NCBI GenBank assembly: GCA_023375785.1
Contig: SZWC01000513.1
Coordinates: 191,398-255,397, forward strand
Direction of reading: 5' to 3'
Length of the DNA: 64,000 bases
Origin: Penium margaritaceum
Lineage: Eukaryota; Streptophyta; Zygnematophyceae; Desmidiales; Peniaceae
Under the pieces are notes generated by a model. That model made no database searches. It saw nothing but the letters and a program-made list of their open reading frames with translations, and was not told the DNA's origin. A program made the translations under genes and the position numbers. Below are positions 19,680 through 32,639 of this stretch, one piece after another; the first letter of the stretch is position 1, and each line of letters opens with the position of its first letter.

Positions 19680-21600
19680 TAGAGCATTTGATGCGAGTGG
19701 ATATGGATAAAAAACGCTGGTGGTGGGAAAGGGTAATCTCCTTATCACCAGGGACTAATTTTCCAGGATACTTGTATAAACCTGTCACCAAGCACCACAG
19801 GTTGAAACCTTACCATATATGGCAAGGTTTCAACCATTCCACACATGTTAGAAAAGCATTGAATAATCGGAAGTCCTCTTGCTTGAGGTATTAACAATAC
19901 GAAACATGAAGGGGCTTGCTCCCTACCATGTCATCAAGAGTTGAAGGAGCTTCCTCCCCCACTCTATGTATTGATGACAAATTAAAGATAGAGGAAGACA
20001 AAGTTCTATTATCCCAATACGCTCAGGAATAGAAAACAAATTGGGGGGCAATGCATTAAAACTTCTCCTCTTTCTCTCCTTGCCTGCCACCAAGATCTCT
20101 TCAAATAGAAGAACCAAGGATACCATCTCCCCCACATTTGTCCATGTCAATGGTTCAAAGGCAAGGAAAATGGGTGCAATTCCTCATTAGCACCTTTACT
20201 CAGACACCACACAATGTTATACGAGAAGGAAACATCATATTCTATCTCTTACCTTAAATCTGCTGTATGGTATTCCAGAAAACCTCTGAAACACAAGGGA
20301 GTGCCTACCCCCAATTGCATTCGTACATGTGAGGGCAAAATGACATTCAATGTTAAATCATAGGCACTCCAATCACCTCAACAAAAGGGAAGTTAAGCAA
20401 GAAATAAGGATGTCTCTCTAAAACGTTCCAAATTATAAGATGATAATGGAGTTCGAAGGTAGTAGCGTGTTTTCTCTCAGCATCATTTCACTAACAATGC
20501 CTTGAAAATTAACACAATTGTGGAGGCATCATGTCAATTCCTCATACGCCAGACCTAAATGGTCCATGCAAAGGGTGCAAGAATGAAAAAAAATACAACC
20601 GGCATCGTCTCAAATTTGCTTAAATTGTATAAAAATGTTTAAACTTGTTTTTCCTTGTATGCATCAAAACCACAAAAGCAACTGTTTTTCTAACTTGTGC
20701 CGAGTAGGTGTACGTGACTTTTGTTCCACAATCTTTGGTTTTGTTATAGGTATGATTCATTTTCTGATCTATCAATTAGATTATTAAAAATGTTGAAATC
20801 CCAAGTTGAGGTGTATGTCTTCACATGCCAAATTGAGCTTCGATTCTATTTCAACAACATAAGAAGTCACCTTTAAGAGAAAAGAGGTCAAAACAAGGAC
20901 ACAAAAATCGAAAAAGTACTAAAGATCTAAAACAGAATAACGTTCTCTTGGTGACAAAGGTATTATCAAAATGATAAAAAAAACTTCGTGTACGAAAGAC
21001 CTTTTTAGAAGAGCACATCACTAGTTGTGACCTTATGGAGAAGGATTACAATACTCTCCTTATGTAGGTTCGGAAACATCTTGATTTGTAACATAGATGT
21101 AAGAAACCAAAAGAAAAACATCACTTCTAGTCATGAATGTTCATATACTTAAGGCAACACGTGCCAATTGCACCCAATTTTGGGAGTAAGCAACCATGGA
21201 ACTTCAAGACATGCTTTATCTTAGCATGGTTTCAAAAACAACAAGGCTTTGACTTAAATTATAACTGATTTCATAACGAATCATTTGTATTTTTTTCTAA
21301 TGATTTCTAACATGAAAACAAATACGATGTCAAATTGCAAATTGATGTGAATGATAAAATAACAAAGGTTAAACATCTTTGAGATTGTTAACACGGATTT
21401 TTATTGGTGAAATGAGATGAGTACACATGGCATGGAGAACGTTTGGTTTTAAAATACAGAAAACGAGCAATGAAACAATTTGTAGATATCATAATTAAAC
21501 TATGTAGAAATTATGAATCTTTGTTTACAATGTTATAACCCGAAGAAAATAGCATTCTGAACATGATAATTGCCTTTATCCCTGATCATTTATCTCTCAT
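19680..21600. other. AT-rich DNA, nothing recognised
   Basis: I see no open frame with a recognisable motif, no structured repeat and no RNA gene. Stops are frequent in all frames. It may be further decayed retroelement sequence. Confidence 0.4.
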
Positions 21601-24600
21601 TTAGTATTTTTGCATCAATTCATAGACTTGTCCTAGGTTTAAGTTTGATGCAATGATCTACACCTTGCATTAGTGGTAGTCCCATCAGGAAAGTTCAAAG
21701 GAGTACGTAATCAAGTTGAGTACATAAACTTGTATAGCCCCTTGTAAACCGTTACAAACTAGACTTCAGCCAAAGATGCTCTAAAGTTGCCACATGTACT
21801 ACGTAAGGTTTCATCAAAGACATCCTTCACGTATCATATAAAAACATAAAAAGAAACAAAAATGCAAATCATGCAATTTAATTACACAACTTCAAAGGCA
21901 AACATTCCTCCCTCTAAGGCAACCACTATCGGACCACATCCACCTCTCAATTCTCCTCCTGCATAGAATTTTCCTTATACCACATAATTAGCTAATTCTT
22001 TTTGTGTCCAAGCTTGATTAAGATTTTTCAACCGTTTTGATCAATGGCATTATTGTACTTGTAATGTGATTCATGATCAAGGATAACTTCAGGATCCTTC
22101 ATCATGAAAAGAAAGTATACACTTGTTCTATGAATCTTTCCAATGCAAATGAAACGTCAACAGTTCAAATACCCTCATTCAATCATGTCCTCCATTTGAA
22201 TGTCACTTCAATGCTCCCTACTCAAGACAAGGTCTCGCTTATTATCACACTCCTAACTAACAAAACAATGGCTCAAACCACAACTCGTAAGAGTACTCAC
22301 CTTCTCCTCCATGCCTTTGATTCTCACCAAAAAGGAAGTATATCTAATGCATCATTATTCATTAAAGCTCACTCCTTGAACTTATAAATCATCGTAATCA
22401 CCTTACAACATTAGTGTGAATAGTCAACTAGTAATTTAGATGGAGAGGAGCACAAAACATTGCCACGTTCTTCTTATCATCCACATTTTTAGCCTCATTT
22501 GTTTCTTTCTCTACTTACTGCTTTCCTTTGTTTTCATTTGCATGTGGCTCATCCTTCCTATTGCCTTTTTTTGCAATCCAAACAACATTTGTAATGTGAC
22601 AAAGTCTTCCATTGTTGACATACTTGCACGATTTTATCATTCCAATATCCTTGTGGCTCTCAACCCTCTTAGTATGGCCACCACCAAAATACGTCTGGTT
22701 GTTGGCATGAGCATGTTGTATTTTTAACTCCCACTTCTTAGGTGTTATGTGTCACGATTTGTAGAATGTAGGTGACTCAATTCATGATAACATTGGGGAG
22801 GTGAGAATTTAATTGTATCATGTGAAATACATGTACAAATATATGCTTCATGGGAAAAAAAACATGATCAAGGCCCATAACCGAATAAAGGCATATGGCC
22901 AGAACTAGACACTTGTGGATTCATTGAACATCCGTCTAGGATGCCTTAAGACTAAGTTTAAGAGACACAGTTATAGTAGACTACTTGCAGTTGGCCCAAC
23001 TTGCACAAGAAGAGTAAAATCTTTATAGATGTTACTTGTAAAGCATGGTGTTTTAATAGCAAAGATTGAATCGCAAAGGCCAATAGTAGAGATGGATTCT
23101 GGACCATAGCATGACCTCAAACTAAAGGACTTAAAAGGAATAAATATATGATATAAGGCATGTTGGATTGTGTGATTAGATCCTCTCGAAGTAATCCTTG
23201 AATGGGGTTCCTTGGAGGCTATTGCCTTAGAGGATACATCAAGTTATGTTTCAATTAGGTGGTTGCATTACCTTAGAAGCGAGTGTAAGAGTGCCCTAGA
23301 AGATATAAGGTCACAAGTAGCTGAACGGTCACAATGATGTCATGGGAAGATGTAGTAGTTAGCTCAACAACCACCCTTCAGCTAGGAAATGAAGGTTCAT
23401 AGTCTCAAAGGGCCTCTTATGTCACCTTACATGTGGTAAAGGTTAGGATTTGAACCTTCACCTCCTTCGTAGATGAGGTAAACTTCTTTTCTAAGTAAGT
23501 AGATAAAATTCTAATGAGATTCATTTTTGTCAAGCCCGGCCATTTAAACTAAGGAAATTCCAACATGACAATTATATATGAAACATCATCATGGAGGTCG
23601 TGCATCAACTTCACAATATGGAATTTATCTTGAAGTTTCTTACTATAGTAGAAGGCAAGTTAAGGAGAATGTGCAGACGAATTGGAATTGATCTTACAAA
23701 ACCTAATGGGGTTCTTTAGGAAATTTGTTTTGTAAAGCCAACATTGATTTTAATGCGTGATTTCATTCATTTAACTTGCCGGAGTCATGCTTCTAGAACA
23801 CATTTATAAAGTCCTTGAAACATTTGGCCATCGCAAGGTAGGGTCCTCATCATGATTGAAATGTAGTTTGGGAGTGAAATGTCAACGCCCATTATTCCAC
23901 CACTATTGTTTGTATTCAACTTCAAAACTTTGTCCCACCAATGCAACATTGCCCCTTCAAACAAGTTCACAATGAAATCACGATGCACACGATACTTCAT
24001 GTCAACAATTATGATGCCATTGAAGGAATACTCAATTTCAAGTATCCAAAGGTGGGAAAGTAGTCTACCCTTCTTTGATGGGTTGAAATACTCAAACTTG
24101 GGTGGGATCTAGGTGCCAATTTCAACTCTTAAGGCAAGTAGATGCATTACAAGCTTGTCGCTGCGAGATGCATTCTATTTTTAAACAAATTCCATCTTAC
24201 CTTGCACATACCTAATCACCTTCTATGGTGTTGTACGTATTGTTACTTTATCTTTTGCCTTCAAAGTTATAGCCATCGAGAAATTAGTAAATGAAGTAAT
24301 ATTTGTATTGATTAAAACTTCTTCAACAAGTCTTGATACATTCTTTTTTACCATTATGAGTCTTTGACCTGGGGCAAAGATTTGGCAAAGATACAAGATG
24401 AGTGCTAGTTTATGTGAAACAAACAGGCTATGATTTTTATGTATCTAAGTAATGGCTGAACTCATTACTAGGTGTTATCCTAGCAACATGTGCTAGCCAT
24501 AATGTGAGGGTTGAAGCACCTACAAGTAGAAATGTACACAAAGGGAGGTTGATGCACTACTAAGGAGATCAGATTTCTGATGTGTCCTTTTTTAAAAGAA

Positions 24601-24760
24601 CTGGCGAAGCAACATACAAATCATCCTTGGCCCTCAACGGTTATTAAAAATTCACTTGAATTGCCCTATGTTAAACTTTTTTGTCGTTGGGTCTTCGTTG
24701 GTTGCGCACATGTCCTTGGGGATGAGTTCCTTCAGCATGTACTCCCATAGGTGAGTCCAA
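21600..24760 (-). mobile_element. Ancient Ty3/gypsy fragment, copy 1
   Basis: This aligns by eye, in the same orientation, with about 31.6-34.8 kb over several blocks: the TTGCATTAGTGGTAGTCCCATCA region at 21.66 kb, the CCAATATCCTTGTGGCTCT region at 22.64 kb, the AAGTATCCAAAGGTGGG region at 24.04 kb and CATCCTTGGCCCTCAA at 24.63 kb. On the minus strand it carries a gag-like GAMLHWWDKV segment (23785-24000) and, at 22587-22628, the position-by-position counterpart of copy 2's zinc knuckle (CKYVNNGRLCHITN, with all but the first ligand lost). LTRs were not identified. Confidence 0.55.
23785..24000 (-). pseudogene. gag: gag-like remnant, gypsy copy 1
   Basis: The 71-residue minus frame contains DFIVNLFEGAMLHWWDKVLK, which has the outline of retrotransposon capsid helices (hydrophobic-G-A-x-x-W-W). 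It lies upstream, on the minus strand, of the degenerate zinc knuckle at 22587-22628, as gag should. Most of the gene is lost. Confidence 0.4.
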
Positions 24761-24904
24761 CCTTGGTCTTGGCATAACTTACTTCATTCATGTATCTAGT
24801 TATACAAGTGTTTTTTTCTTCTTTTTGCACAGATTAGCTTATATCTTGATAAATTCATTGCCCTCTATTGTTATCTCCATCCACTTCTGACTTTACTCTC
24901 CTCA

Positions 24905-25383
24905 AACTTTCATTGAGTACATTTTCTTGTCTTGATTTATGTATCTATCTCTCAAGTGCTGCAATCTACCTCATATTTATTTGGTGTATATCCTTCTTTT
25001 CCTCCATGTTCCTTTCCTTGAAAAAAATACCCATAGTCAAATTGTTCACCTAACATTCATTTTCGTGGAAAACTCTCCTACCTTCTAATAGTTTCTTTAA
25101 TCTCAAGTTTTTTTCTCTTGATTCACCTTTCCCCACATTTCATNAACTTTCATTGAGTACATTTTCTTGTCTTGATTTATGTATCTATCTCTCAAGTGCT
25201 GCAATCTACCTCATATTTATTTGGTGTATATCCTTCTTTTCCTCCATGTTCCTTTCCTTGAAAAAAATACCCATAGTCAAATTGTTCACCTAACATTCAT
25301 TTTCGTGGAAAACTCTCCTACCTTCTAATAGTTTCTTTAATCTCAAGTTTTTTTCTCTTGATTCACCTTTCCCCACATTTCAT
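24905..25383 (+). repeat. 239-bp perfect tandem duplication around a single N (probable assembly artefact)
   Basis: Bases 24905-25143 are identical to 25145-25383, with the single ambiguous base N at 25144 between them. A perfect copy with a one-base gap at the junction is what contig ends with an unmerged overlap look like. No other N occurs in the window. The region is otherwise non-coding and AT-rich. Confidence 0.9.
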
Positions 25384-26243
25384 CAAACATTTAATTCAAA
25401 TCACATGAAGAAAAGTGGTAGTAGCTGGGTACAATGTTCTTTAAGAAAATATTACAAGCACCAACTGCCAGCAAAAGCAACAAAGGGGATGCCAATGCAC
25501 ACCCTCTAGTGTACGTAGAATCATAAGATCATCCGAAAGGAGTAATAAAATAAGCATGGCAATGTGGGCAACCCAAGGTTGAATTCAGGTATCAAAAACA
25601 ATGTTACATGAACATGAAAATACATCTAGGGCAACCCAAGGCTTCTACTTAGACCCAGGACCGTACTTGCTACAGATGAGCATCATTGTCGATGCATCAA
25701 ATAGCTGATCTCACCAAATTTTCAATGCCTCGTGAATCCTATTATGTTTTCAATGAACGGTTACAATATTTTTGTTCATGTGTGCCACTAGCGGTGGTGA
25801 TCGCCACTCAAAAGCGCAATCCTGGTAACAGCATATCATGGCACCATCATGAACTGCCCTTTGTCCCCAACACTCTTTCACTAGAATAAATAGTATGCCA
25901 CATAGTGCGCTTCACCCTGGTTAGGCCTTTCACGAGTTGAGCCTCAGTCCTTCTTCACTATTTTTTCCCTTGGTTTACCCAACATTAATGTAGTTGTACA
26001 GTCCTCACATTGTCAAGGATAGACTTTACTATTTGGCCCCTTTTGTACAACTTTTCCTATACACATTGAAAAAGCCTTATCACATAATCTTTGTAACTGA
26101 ACTATTCTAGAAAAATGCAAACCTTCCTTAAAAGAATGGAGTGACATGGAATCCCTCTTGGTATGTAAGAAAATTGAATTCTTGGCCTATTTTGATGTTG
26201 CGGAAAGCTTCAATGAGTAGTTGGTCTTGGCATAGGCCATCCA
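25384..26243. other. AT-rich DNA, nothing recognised
   Basis: The 67-residue plus frame at 25686-25889 has no recognisable motif. I see no repeat or RNA gene here. Confidence 0.4.
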
Positions 26244-26528
26244 CTAGGAAAGGTAAGTACACCCTCCTTCATGATTTAGGAAATCAAGGATGGTCTCCTT
26301 CTGTAACAATTTCCCACCGTTTAAAACCATAGGAGGGTGAGGCTTTAAAGTGCAAAGAGAGAATTGTAGGACCACTTTATTGTATAGGTCCAGCCAAGAG
26401 ATTTTGGCCACGTCATTTGTGGGCATAAAATGAGAAGCAAAACAACAAATCCACCATAATTGTTTGCATTTTTGGTTATCGGAATGAACCAAGCCACCTG
26501 GAATTTTCCTTGTGCATACAAATCTCAC
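26244..26528 (-). pseudogene. pol: Ty3/gypsy integrase core remnant
   Basis: The minus frame reads IPGGLVHSDNQKCKQLWWI then CCFASHFMPTNDVAKISW. Gypsy integrases have a block of the form GLPxSxG...VVVDRFSKMAHFxPT here. The order and the HFMPT box fit, but the catalytic Asp of VVVD is missing. It is a short relic. It lies right of gypsy copy 1's gag, so it may belong to another fragment. Confidence 0.45.
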
Positions 26529-26739
26529 GTTTCTTCAAATGTACACTTTTCGGAAGTAAGTGATCACCAATTTTATTCGTTGTTAGTACATATCAGTTGT
26601 TGGCTTACACTTTATGCCGCTCTCAAATAGTGGTCAATGCTTGTTGCTTTGCCGTTCAAATCGTAAATGTCCCGTGAAGTAAAGTGTAGTGTATGCAAGT
26701 TGCATACAACACATAAAGCATGGTATGTGGCAGACACAG

Positions 26740-26890
26740 TCTTCTTCACCACTTCAAATGGCCCGTAACCCATTTAGAAGAATGTGACGTAATGGAAAGC
26801 TAGTTTATTAACCTTTAACTTCTAATCCCATAATGTCACTTCTTCATCACCCACAATACAAAGTTTTTTTCTCAAGTGTCGTATAAGCTT
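26740..26890 (-). pseudogene. Possible integrase C-terminal (GPF) remnant
   Basis: On the minus strand, allowing stops, one reads GDEEVTLWD...KLKVNKLAFH...GYGPFEVVKKT. This resembles the GDxVxLWDxxLxxNK...GPFxV motif that follows many gypsy integrase cores. It lies upstream rather than downstream of the core remnant at 26244-26528 on that strand, so the two are probably from different insertions. Confidence 0.3.
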
Positions 26891-27374
26891 GATTTGTCGA
26901 TCCATTCAAGCTCTTTCACCCCAAATCAATGCATTTGCTAACTTTTGTATCAGAGAAAAATATATGGTGAGGATCCTTCCATGAAATAAAATTAGAAAAT
27001 AGATGATCTTTGAAGGAAGTTACTTGTTAGAGTCAAGTTCATCCATTCTTATGTGTGCATGGTCACCTGAATTTGCATGATTTTTCTTCACAAACGGGTT
27101 CATTGAAAATGTCACAAAAATCACTTTAATTTATATAGTGTCTCGAAAATATTTAATCATACATTTGATTCAAATGATGTATTCATCGTGCACATTATAC
27201 ATTTTGTGCTCTTTGTGTAGTAGAGATTCCGAAACTACAATGTTCTTAATTCTGCACATGCATAACGTGGAAGGCTAACATGTGTAGGGAAAATTCTTGC
27301 ATTGGATGGGCTGGTCAAAGCTCAATGTTCCTCTTGTTGACTGTCCATTGTGTCATTGACGTGGCACTACTTGG
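26891..27374. other. AT-rich DNA, nothing recognised
   Basis: No coding motif or repeat unit was recognised before the satellite begins. Confidence 0.4.
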
Positions 27375-29355
27375 TTACCCCCCCCCTCTCCCACTCAACA
27401 GAGTATGAGAGTGGTGTACTGGAGAGTGTATCTGAAGAAGCCTTCTTTTTTTTAACTAGATTATTCAGAGGAAGGTGTGGACATGCTAAAACAGAGGTCC
27501 AAACATAATGTTTTTCCCATTTTCACTCCTACATATACTTTGTCGATACCATCGGGGGTTTTCTGGGGTTGGGGGCTTCGGTGAGAGGGGGAGGGGGCAA
27601 TTTGGGACCCATTATGGTGGGGTCGAAGTACACAAAAATGTTTTTGTACAGCCTTATGAAATGTTTTATGGACAAAGCAAGAGACATTGGATGCTTAAAA
27701 TAAACTGTTTACGAGTACTTATTGTAGATGTACACAAGGAAGTTTTCTTCATATCTACAAGATACACTCCAACCTACAGTCCCGCAATACACTCGTCCGC
27801 TTGGGGAGGTGGGGGTCCTTCCATCCAACCCCTCCCCCGTCTAGCAGTTGAAAGTGTATTGGGGTTGTGTCTTGGAGTGTAGCTAGAGAAGCCTTCATTT
27901 CAAAACAAGTATAACCAGAGGGAGGTGCGGACCTGCCATTACACATGTCCAAAAAACTTTGTTCAATGAACGCACTCATTGATACATTTCTCAATAAACT
28001 AGAGGTTTTTGAGGAGGGGGGGGGGTCCACTTGGGTTCTTGTCGTGGCGCAGTCCAATTACATTGAGTTTGTTTTTTAGCATTCTTATAGCTGGTTACGT
28101 AGACAAAGAGAGAGACTTCGGATGCTTAATGTTTACGGCCTACAAGTACTTGATTCACATGTGCACATGTCTGTTTTCCTCCGTTTTACCAGATACACTC
28201 CCAGCTACACTCTCGTTATACACTCATCCACTTTGGGGGAGGGGGGGAAAGGGGATCCTTGTATCGAGAATCTCCCCCTCCCTCTAGTAGTTGAAAGTGT
28301 ATTGGAGTGGTGTAATAGAGATTTCAGTTAGGGGAGTCTTCTCCTTTAAAATAATATCTTAAGAGGGAATTGCGGACCTAATGTTACACAAGTGTAGAAA
28401 AACTTTGTTCTCCCAATATACTCTCTCATACAATAGACATTATTCCAAGGGAGGGGATCCACTTGAGGCCCCGTTGTAGCGAGGTCAAAGTACACAAGAT
28501 TTTTCATGAATACTTGTTTACGTAGTTATGTAGACGAAGCAAGACACGTAGGATGCTTGAAATTGATGGCTTACAAGTACTTAATATACATTTACACACG
28601 TCTCGTTTTCCCTTCTGACCAGATACACTCCCAACTTCACTCTTGGGATACACTCGTCCACTTCCCACCGGGGGGGAGGGGGGGGAGTCCTTACATCTGA
28701 CTTCCCACCCCCCTCTTCTAACAGCTGAAAGTATGTAAGGGTGGTGTATTGGACAGTGTTTCTGGGGGAGCCTTCTCTTCTAAACTAGTGTATTTGGAGG
28801 AAGGTGCAAACCTGCTGTTACACAATTCCAAAAAATAATTCTTCCCTAAATACACTCCCCAATACACTTCCCTAATACACAAAGGGTTTTGTTCGGGGAG
28901 GGAGCGGATGCACTTGGGGTCTCGTTTTTGTTGAGTCGAAGTACAATGAAATGTTTGTGTATAGCCCTATTTTTGGTCATGTAAATGAAGGGAGAGACAT
29001 TGGAAGCTTGAAATCGACGGCTTACAAGTAACTAATTTAGATGTAAACACGATTGTGTTTTTCCTGTCAAACAGATACACTCCCAGCTACACTCCCGTAA
29101 TACACTCGTCTATTTTTGAGAGGGAGTGGGAATAGGGGGAACCTTGTATCCCAATCCCCCCCTAAGTAGTTGAAAGTGTATCAGTATGGTGTATGTGAGA
29201 GTGTAGCAAGAGAAGCCCTCTTCACTAAACTAGTGTATTTGCAAGGAGGTGCATGCCTGTTGCTACACAAGTTCAAAAAAATCTTATTCCCCCAATGCAC
29301 TCCCTAATACACTTCCCCAATACACTAGAGGGTTTTTCAAAGGGGGGGGGGTGAG
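27375..29355 (+). repeat. Satellite, about 4.4 units of roughly 430-455 bp
   Basis: The anchor GGTGCGGACCTGC and variants occur near 27475, 27926, 28374, 28804 and 29250. The companion anchor CAGATACACTCCCAGCTACACTC occurs near 27760, 28190, 28619 and 29070. Each unit also has a C- or G-rich block next to TAGTTGAAAGTGTATT and an AAGCCTTCTT segment. Units are clearly related but diverged from each other. Short frames recurring with the unit (for example 27508-27882 and 28009-28287) are by-products of the repeat. Confidence 0.85.
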
Positions 29356-30230
29356 GAGGAAGTCTTGGAGCAAATGGCAACCATAACCCTCTTATGAAAT
29401 TGCTGAGATGTGTCATATGGACGTTTATTGAACAAAACAAGGGGCTCAGGGCCACACGATTTATGTAAGAGGAATGCGATAGAAAAAGCAACCACTCGAA
29501 AATCAATGAAAATATGTAGGCTTCTTGAGAAGATTACAATGCATGAACATTCGTTTTGAACCACAAAATTCTAGCTAAAAAACATGGAGAGAAACTATTG
29601 ATGTTAAAAATCTTCAGGTGACTTTGAATAAAGACATAATGTTCAAAAGAGTGAACGTCTTGATGTAAGCGTCTAGGAAGTACAATGGACAAGATACACT
29701 GTATACTGGTATCATGGTGTATTAAAAGGGGATGATTAACCATAACTTGTACTATCTGTTGGTTACTACATGAAAACAGGTTGACCGTGGCCTTTGGGTA
29801 CCATATCAAAACATTTATCACCACCACGATGTACTCTTTGAGCATTAGTCATGTTCAATCACAATGGACCGTGGCAAACCATGGAGACATCACGTGGTAA
29901 AGGAGATGGCAAGTTGTTCCCTTCCCTCTTATTCTATCAACAGTTGTAATGAATGCTCTTTAATTTCGAAGCTATCCAACACCTTCAATTGCACCTTTGT
30001 ACATACCTTTGTGTGGGGAAAGACCACGAGTGCATGGAGATGACCTTTCATGAATGCTTGTGGATGGAAAAGGATGAAGGAATGTTTTTTTGTTGTTTTC
30101 TTCCGTGCCACATGGCATTGGTACACGTCACAAATCTAGGAGAATTCCACAATCATCTTCAATACCTTTGTGATGGAAAAGGAATCGCTAAGGCTATTGT
30201 CATGGTAATCCTACAAAATTAGTTACAACA
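29356..30230. other. AT-rich DNA between satellite and gypsy copy 2
   Basis: Minus frames at 29534-29845 and 29929-30126 are open but without a motif I can name. They may be the 3' end of the gypsy copy 2 pol gene. Confidence 0.35.
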
Positions 30231-30264
30231 TGCACGCACCATGGGCACTACATCACATTAAATG

Positions 30265-30525
30265 CTACGATTTGGCTAATGTAGTGCCTAGAAAAAACAA
30301 TTGCAAGCCGCTTGCTCCCAATGTTCCTTGTATCCCTTTCAAAGGTCTGCATAAGAACACCATCTTGTGGATTGTTAGATCCATGGACTGCTTTGTGATG
30401 TGGAATCTTACTCCCATTGCATTGAATGGGTACACCAAAACTGCTTCATACATGATAGAGTTATAAGACGGCAATGCCTGCCAATGCATAGAAATGCCCG
30501 GAGATCGCCATCCATGCAGTTTCAA
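30265..30525 (-). pseudogene. pol: Integrase core remnant, gypsy copy 2
   Basis: The minus frame contains ISMHWQALPSYNS, then AVLVYPFNAMGVRFHITKQS, and ends LQLFFLGTTLAKS. Gypsy integrases read ISMDFI..LP....., VLVVVDRFSKMAHFIP and LF.LLGTTLA.STAYHPQ at these places. Both catalytic Asp positions visible in the family are replaced, but the FFLGTTLAKS end is convincing. Confidence 0.6.
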
Positions 30526-31433
30526 CTTTCTTGTAAAGTACTTTAATGCATGGTGGATATTTCAGAACATTTTATCGTTGTTGTAGGTACAAATACTAGT
30601 TTTTTAGGGCTATGTTCAGTAAAGCAATATCCTTACCATTCATGGCATAGTTCACTTTTGTTCCATGCAAGTTGCATGTGTAATAGAGGAGTGGTTGTGC
30701 CTATTCACTGTATCGTGAAAAAGGATACCACCAATTACCAAGTCAAATGCATCCATTGACATTCCAACGTCACGGCTATTTTACAGCAAGTACAAGCTTG
30801 ACGTGGAGGTTAGTGTTCATCTAATCTTTAAAAGGGCTTCCTATTTTCCATAATCCATGCTCTTGCACTAATTTCTATTAAGATTTGAGTTTCTTACAAA
30901 AACCTTGGCATATCTTGTTATTTATTTGTACAAGTAGCTACAATATCAAGGAATGATCATAAATTGTGCAAAACATACAACTTTGGTCTATTCTATGTGA
31001 TGAACACCTTGTACGTGTCAGTGTTAATCTGTCCATCATCCATGATGTCTATGAGGAATCCAAAATTTATCATAAAGAACTATAACTTAGTGAGCATTGT
31101 ATTGTTTTACCCTCCCCAACATCCCAAAAGTTTTCCACACATGCTCCTCATTTCCTTTGCTAACTTTGTATAAGACAAGATTTTTTCAGGTTCACCACCA
31201 ACAATACATCAAATCATTGTTTGGATATGTTTTTCATCTTTGCAAAGAATGTAGCACGAGCATATTTCAACCAATAGGGTAACAATAATAACATGTAACG
31301 GTTGTAAGAGTTGCCAAAGGTCTAAACTTTTTACATCCACTACTGCAATAAAATTTAGGTGATAATTGCATTGAGGTTCAATGTTTGACCACACACAACT
31401 GATCTAAGCTGTCTTTGGTGTGTAAAGTGAGAA
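30526..31433. other. Decayed internal part of gypsy copy 2
   Basis: Between the integrase relic and the reverse transcriptase snippet no frame retains a recognisable motif. Most of the polymerase and RNase H is missing or unreadable. Confidence 0.4.
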
Positions 31434-31505
31434 CGAATTATTTATCAACTTATTGTACCCTCGATGGTCAATGCAAATGCACATTTCCCTTGTTTTGAAC
31501 TAAAA
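31434..31505 (-). pseudogene. pol: Reverse transcriptase snippet, gypsy copy 2
   Basis: The minus strand reads FKTREMCICIDHRGYNKLINNS, matching the RMCxDYRxLNKxTIKNS motif of gypsy reverse transcriptases. Flanking frames are broken on both sides. Confidence 0.55.
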
Positions 31506-31970
31506 CAATGATTATTGCATCATGAGAAAACAAAAAGGGGCCTATGAAGCCCTATTGTAATGGTGTTCTCAATTTCGTCTTGTGCTCAGTTACCTTTTTG
31601 TCTTTTTTTGGTAGGTTTCACAAAAGCATAAGTGTGCTCTATGTTTTAAATTGATGAAATGATCCACGCCTTGCATGGGTGGTAGGTCCATCAAGAAAGT
31701 GTAAGAGAATGATCTTCAAACGTTTTGCAAACCTTTTAAAGCTCCTCGTGCATCATTTCATGATAGCCTCCTGCCTAAGCTGCCCGCAAGTACGCACATG
31801 CGCTACATGAGGTGTTATTCAAGTCACCTCTCAAACAAATTTCTATAAAACTTCTAAAAAAGCCAAATCAAGCAATTCATTTACACTAGGTGTAGCATCA
31901 AAGGTTGAAATTCCTATTTTTGAGGCATCACCTATCTCAAAACCTCCTCCTTGCAAGTCTCCTTCATTAC

Positions 31971-32186
31971 TTACTTTTCCTTACACCACATAAGAGGAAG
32001 ATACTCTTTGTCTCCAAGCTTGACTGAAACGTTGCACGCCTTTGGATCAATCACAAGATTGTACTTATGAAGGAATTGATGATTTAAGATAATGTTTTCA
32101 TCCTTCATCATGCAAACCAGGTATAAATTTTTGTTTTGTGAATGTTTCCCATGCAAATGAAGAGGGAACTTACCAAGTGCCCTCAT
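31971..32186 (-). pseudogene. pol: Retroviral-type protease C-terminal remnant, gypsy copy 2
   Basis: The minus frame has DENIILNHQFLHKYNLVIDP and then VSVKLGDKEYLPL. Gypsy proteases end with the outline ...ILGMDFLxKYxxxIDxxxxxVxxG. The active-site DTG or DSG box, which should be encoded to the right on this strand, is not recognisable. Confidence 0.5.
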
Positions 32187-32582
32187 TCAATAATGTCCTT
32201 CACTTAGTGAGCAATATACTTCTCCCCTATGAGGAAAAAGTCCGACTTATGAGAACACTCCATGCTATTTAAATAATGGCTCAGACCACAAGTCAAGAGA
32301 ACCCCCACCTTTGTCTTCATGCCTTTTAGTTTCACCTTTTTGGCTCATCCTCATTTGTTGAATATCATATCCTGAACTTGGAAATTCCCTTAGTTTCCTT
32401 AAGGAAATCGATTCGACAGTCAGCTGGAAAGTTAGGTGGAAAGGAGCTGAGAATACTGCCATAAACGTTTGGGTCCCGATATTTCTTGACTTGCATTTTT
32501 CTTTCTCTACTTCGTTTCTCATTTACTTCCCCTTCTCTTGCTGCATACCCTTGTTGTCGCCTTCTGATGGACTGCAAGGAAA

Positions 32583-32624
32583 ACATGTAATGTGGCCATG
32601 GTTTCCATCATTGAAAAGCTTGCA
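32583..32624 (-). pseudogene. gag: Degenerate gag zinc knuckle, gypsy copy 2
   Basis: Fourteen codons read CKLFNDGNHGHITC. This has exact CX2CX4HX4C spacing with Cys1, His9 and Cys14 kept and Cys4 changed to Phe. The counterpart in copy 1 is at 22587-22628. Confidence 0.55.
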
Positions 32625-32639
32625 CTATTGCAACACTCC

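Noticed and set aside
27375-29355. Tandem arrangement as a multi-gene family
   Set aside because: Recurring short frames follow the satellite period but differ in frame and carry stops; no unit is coding.
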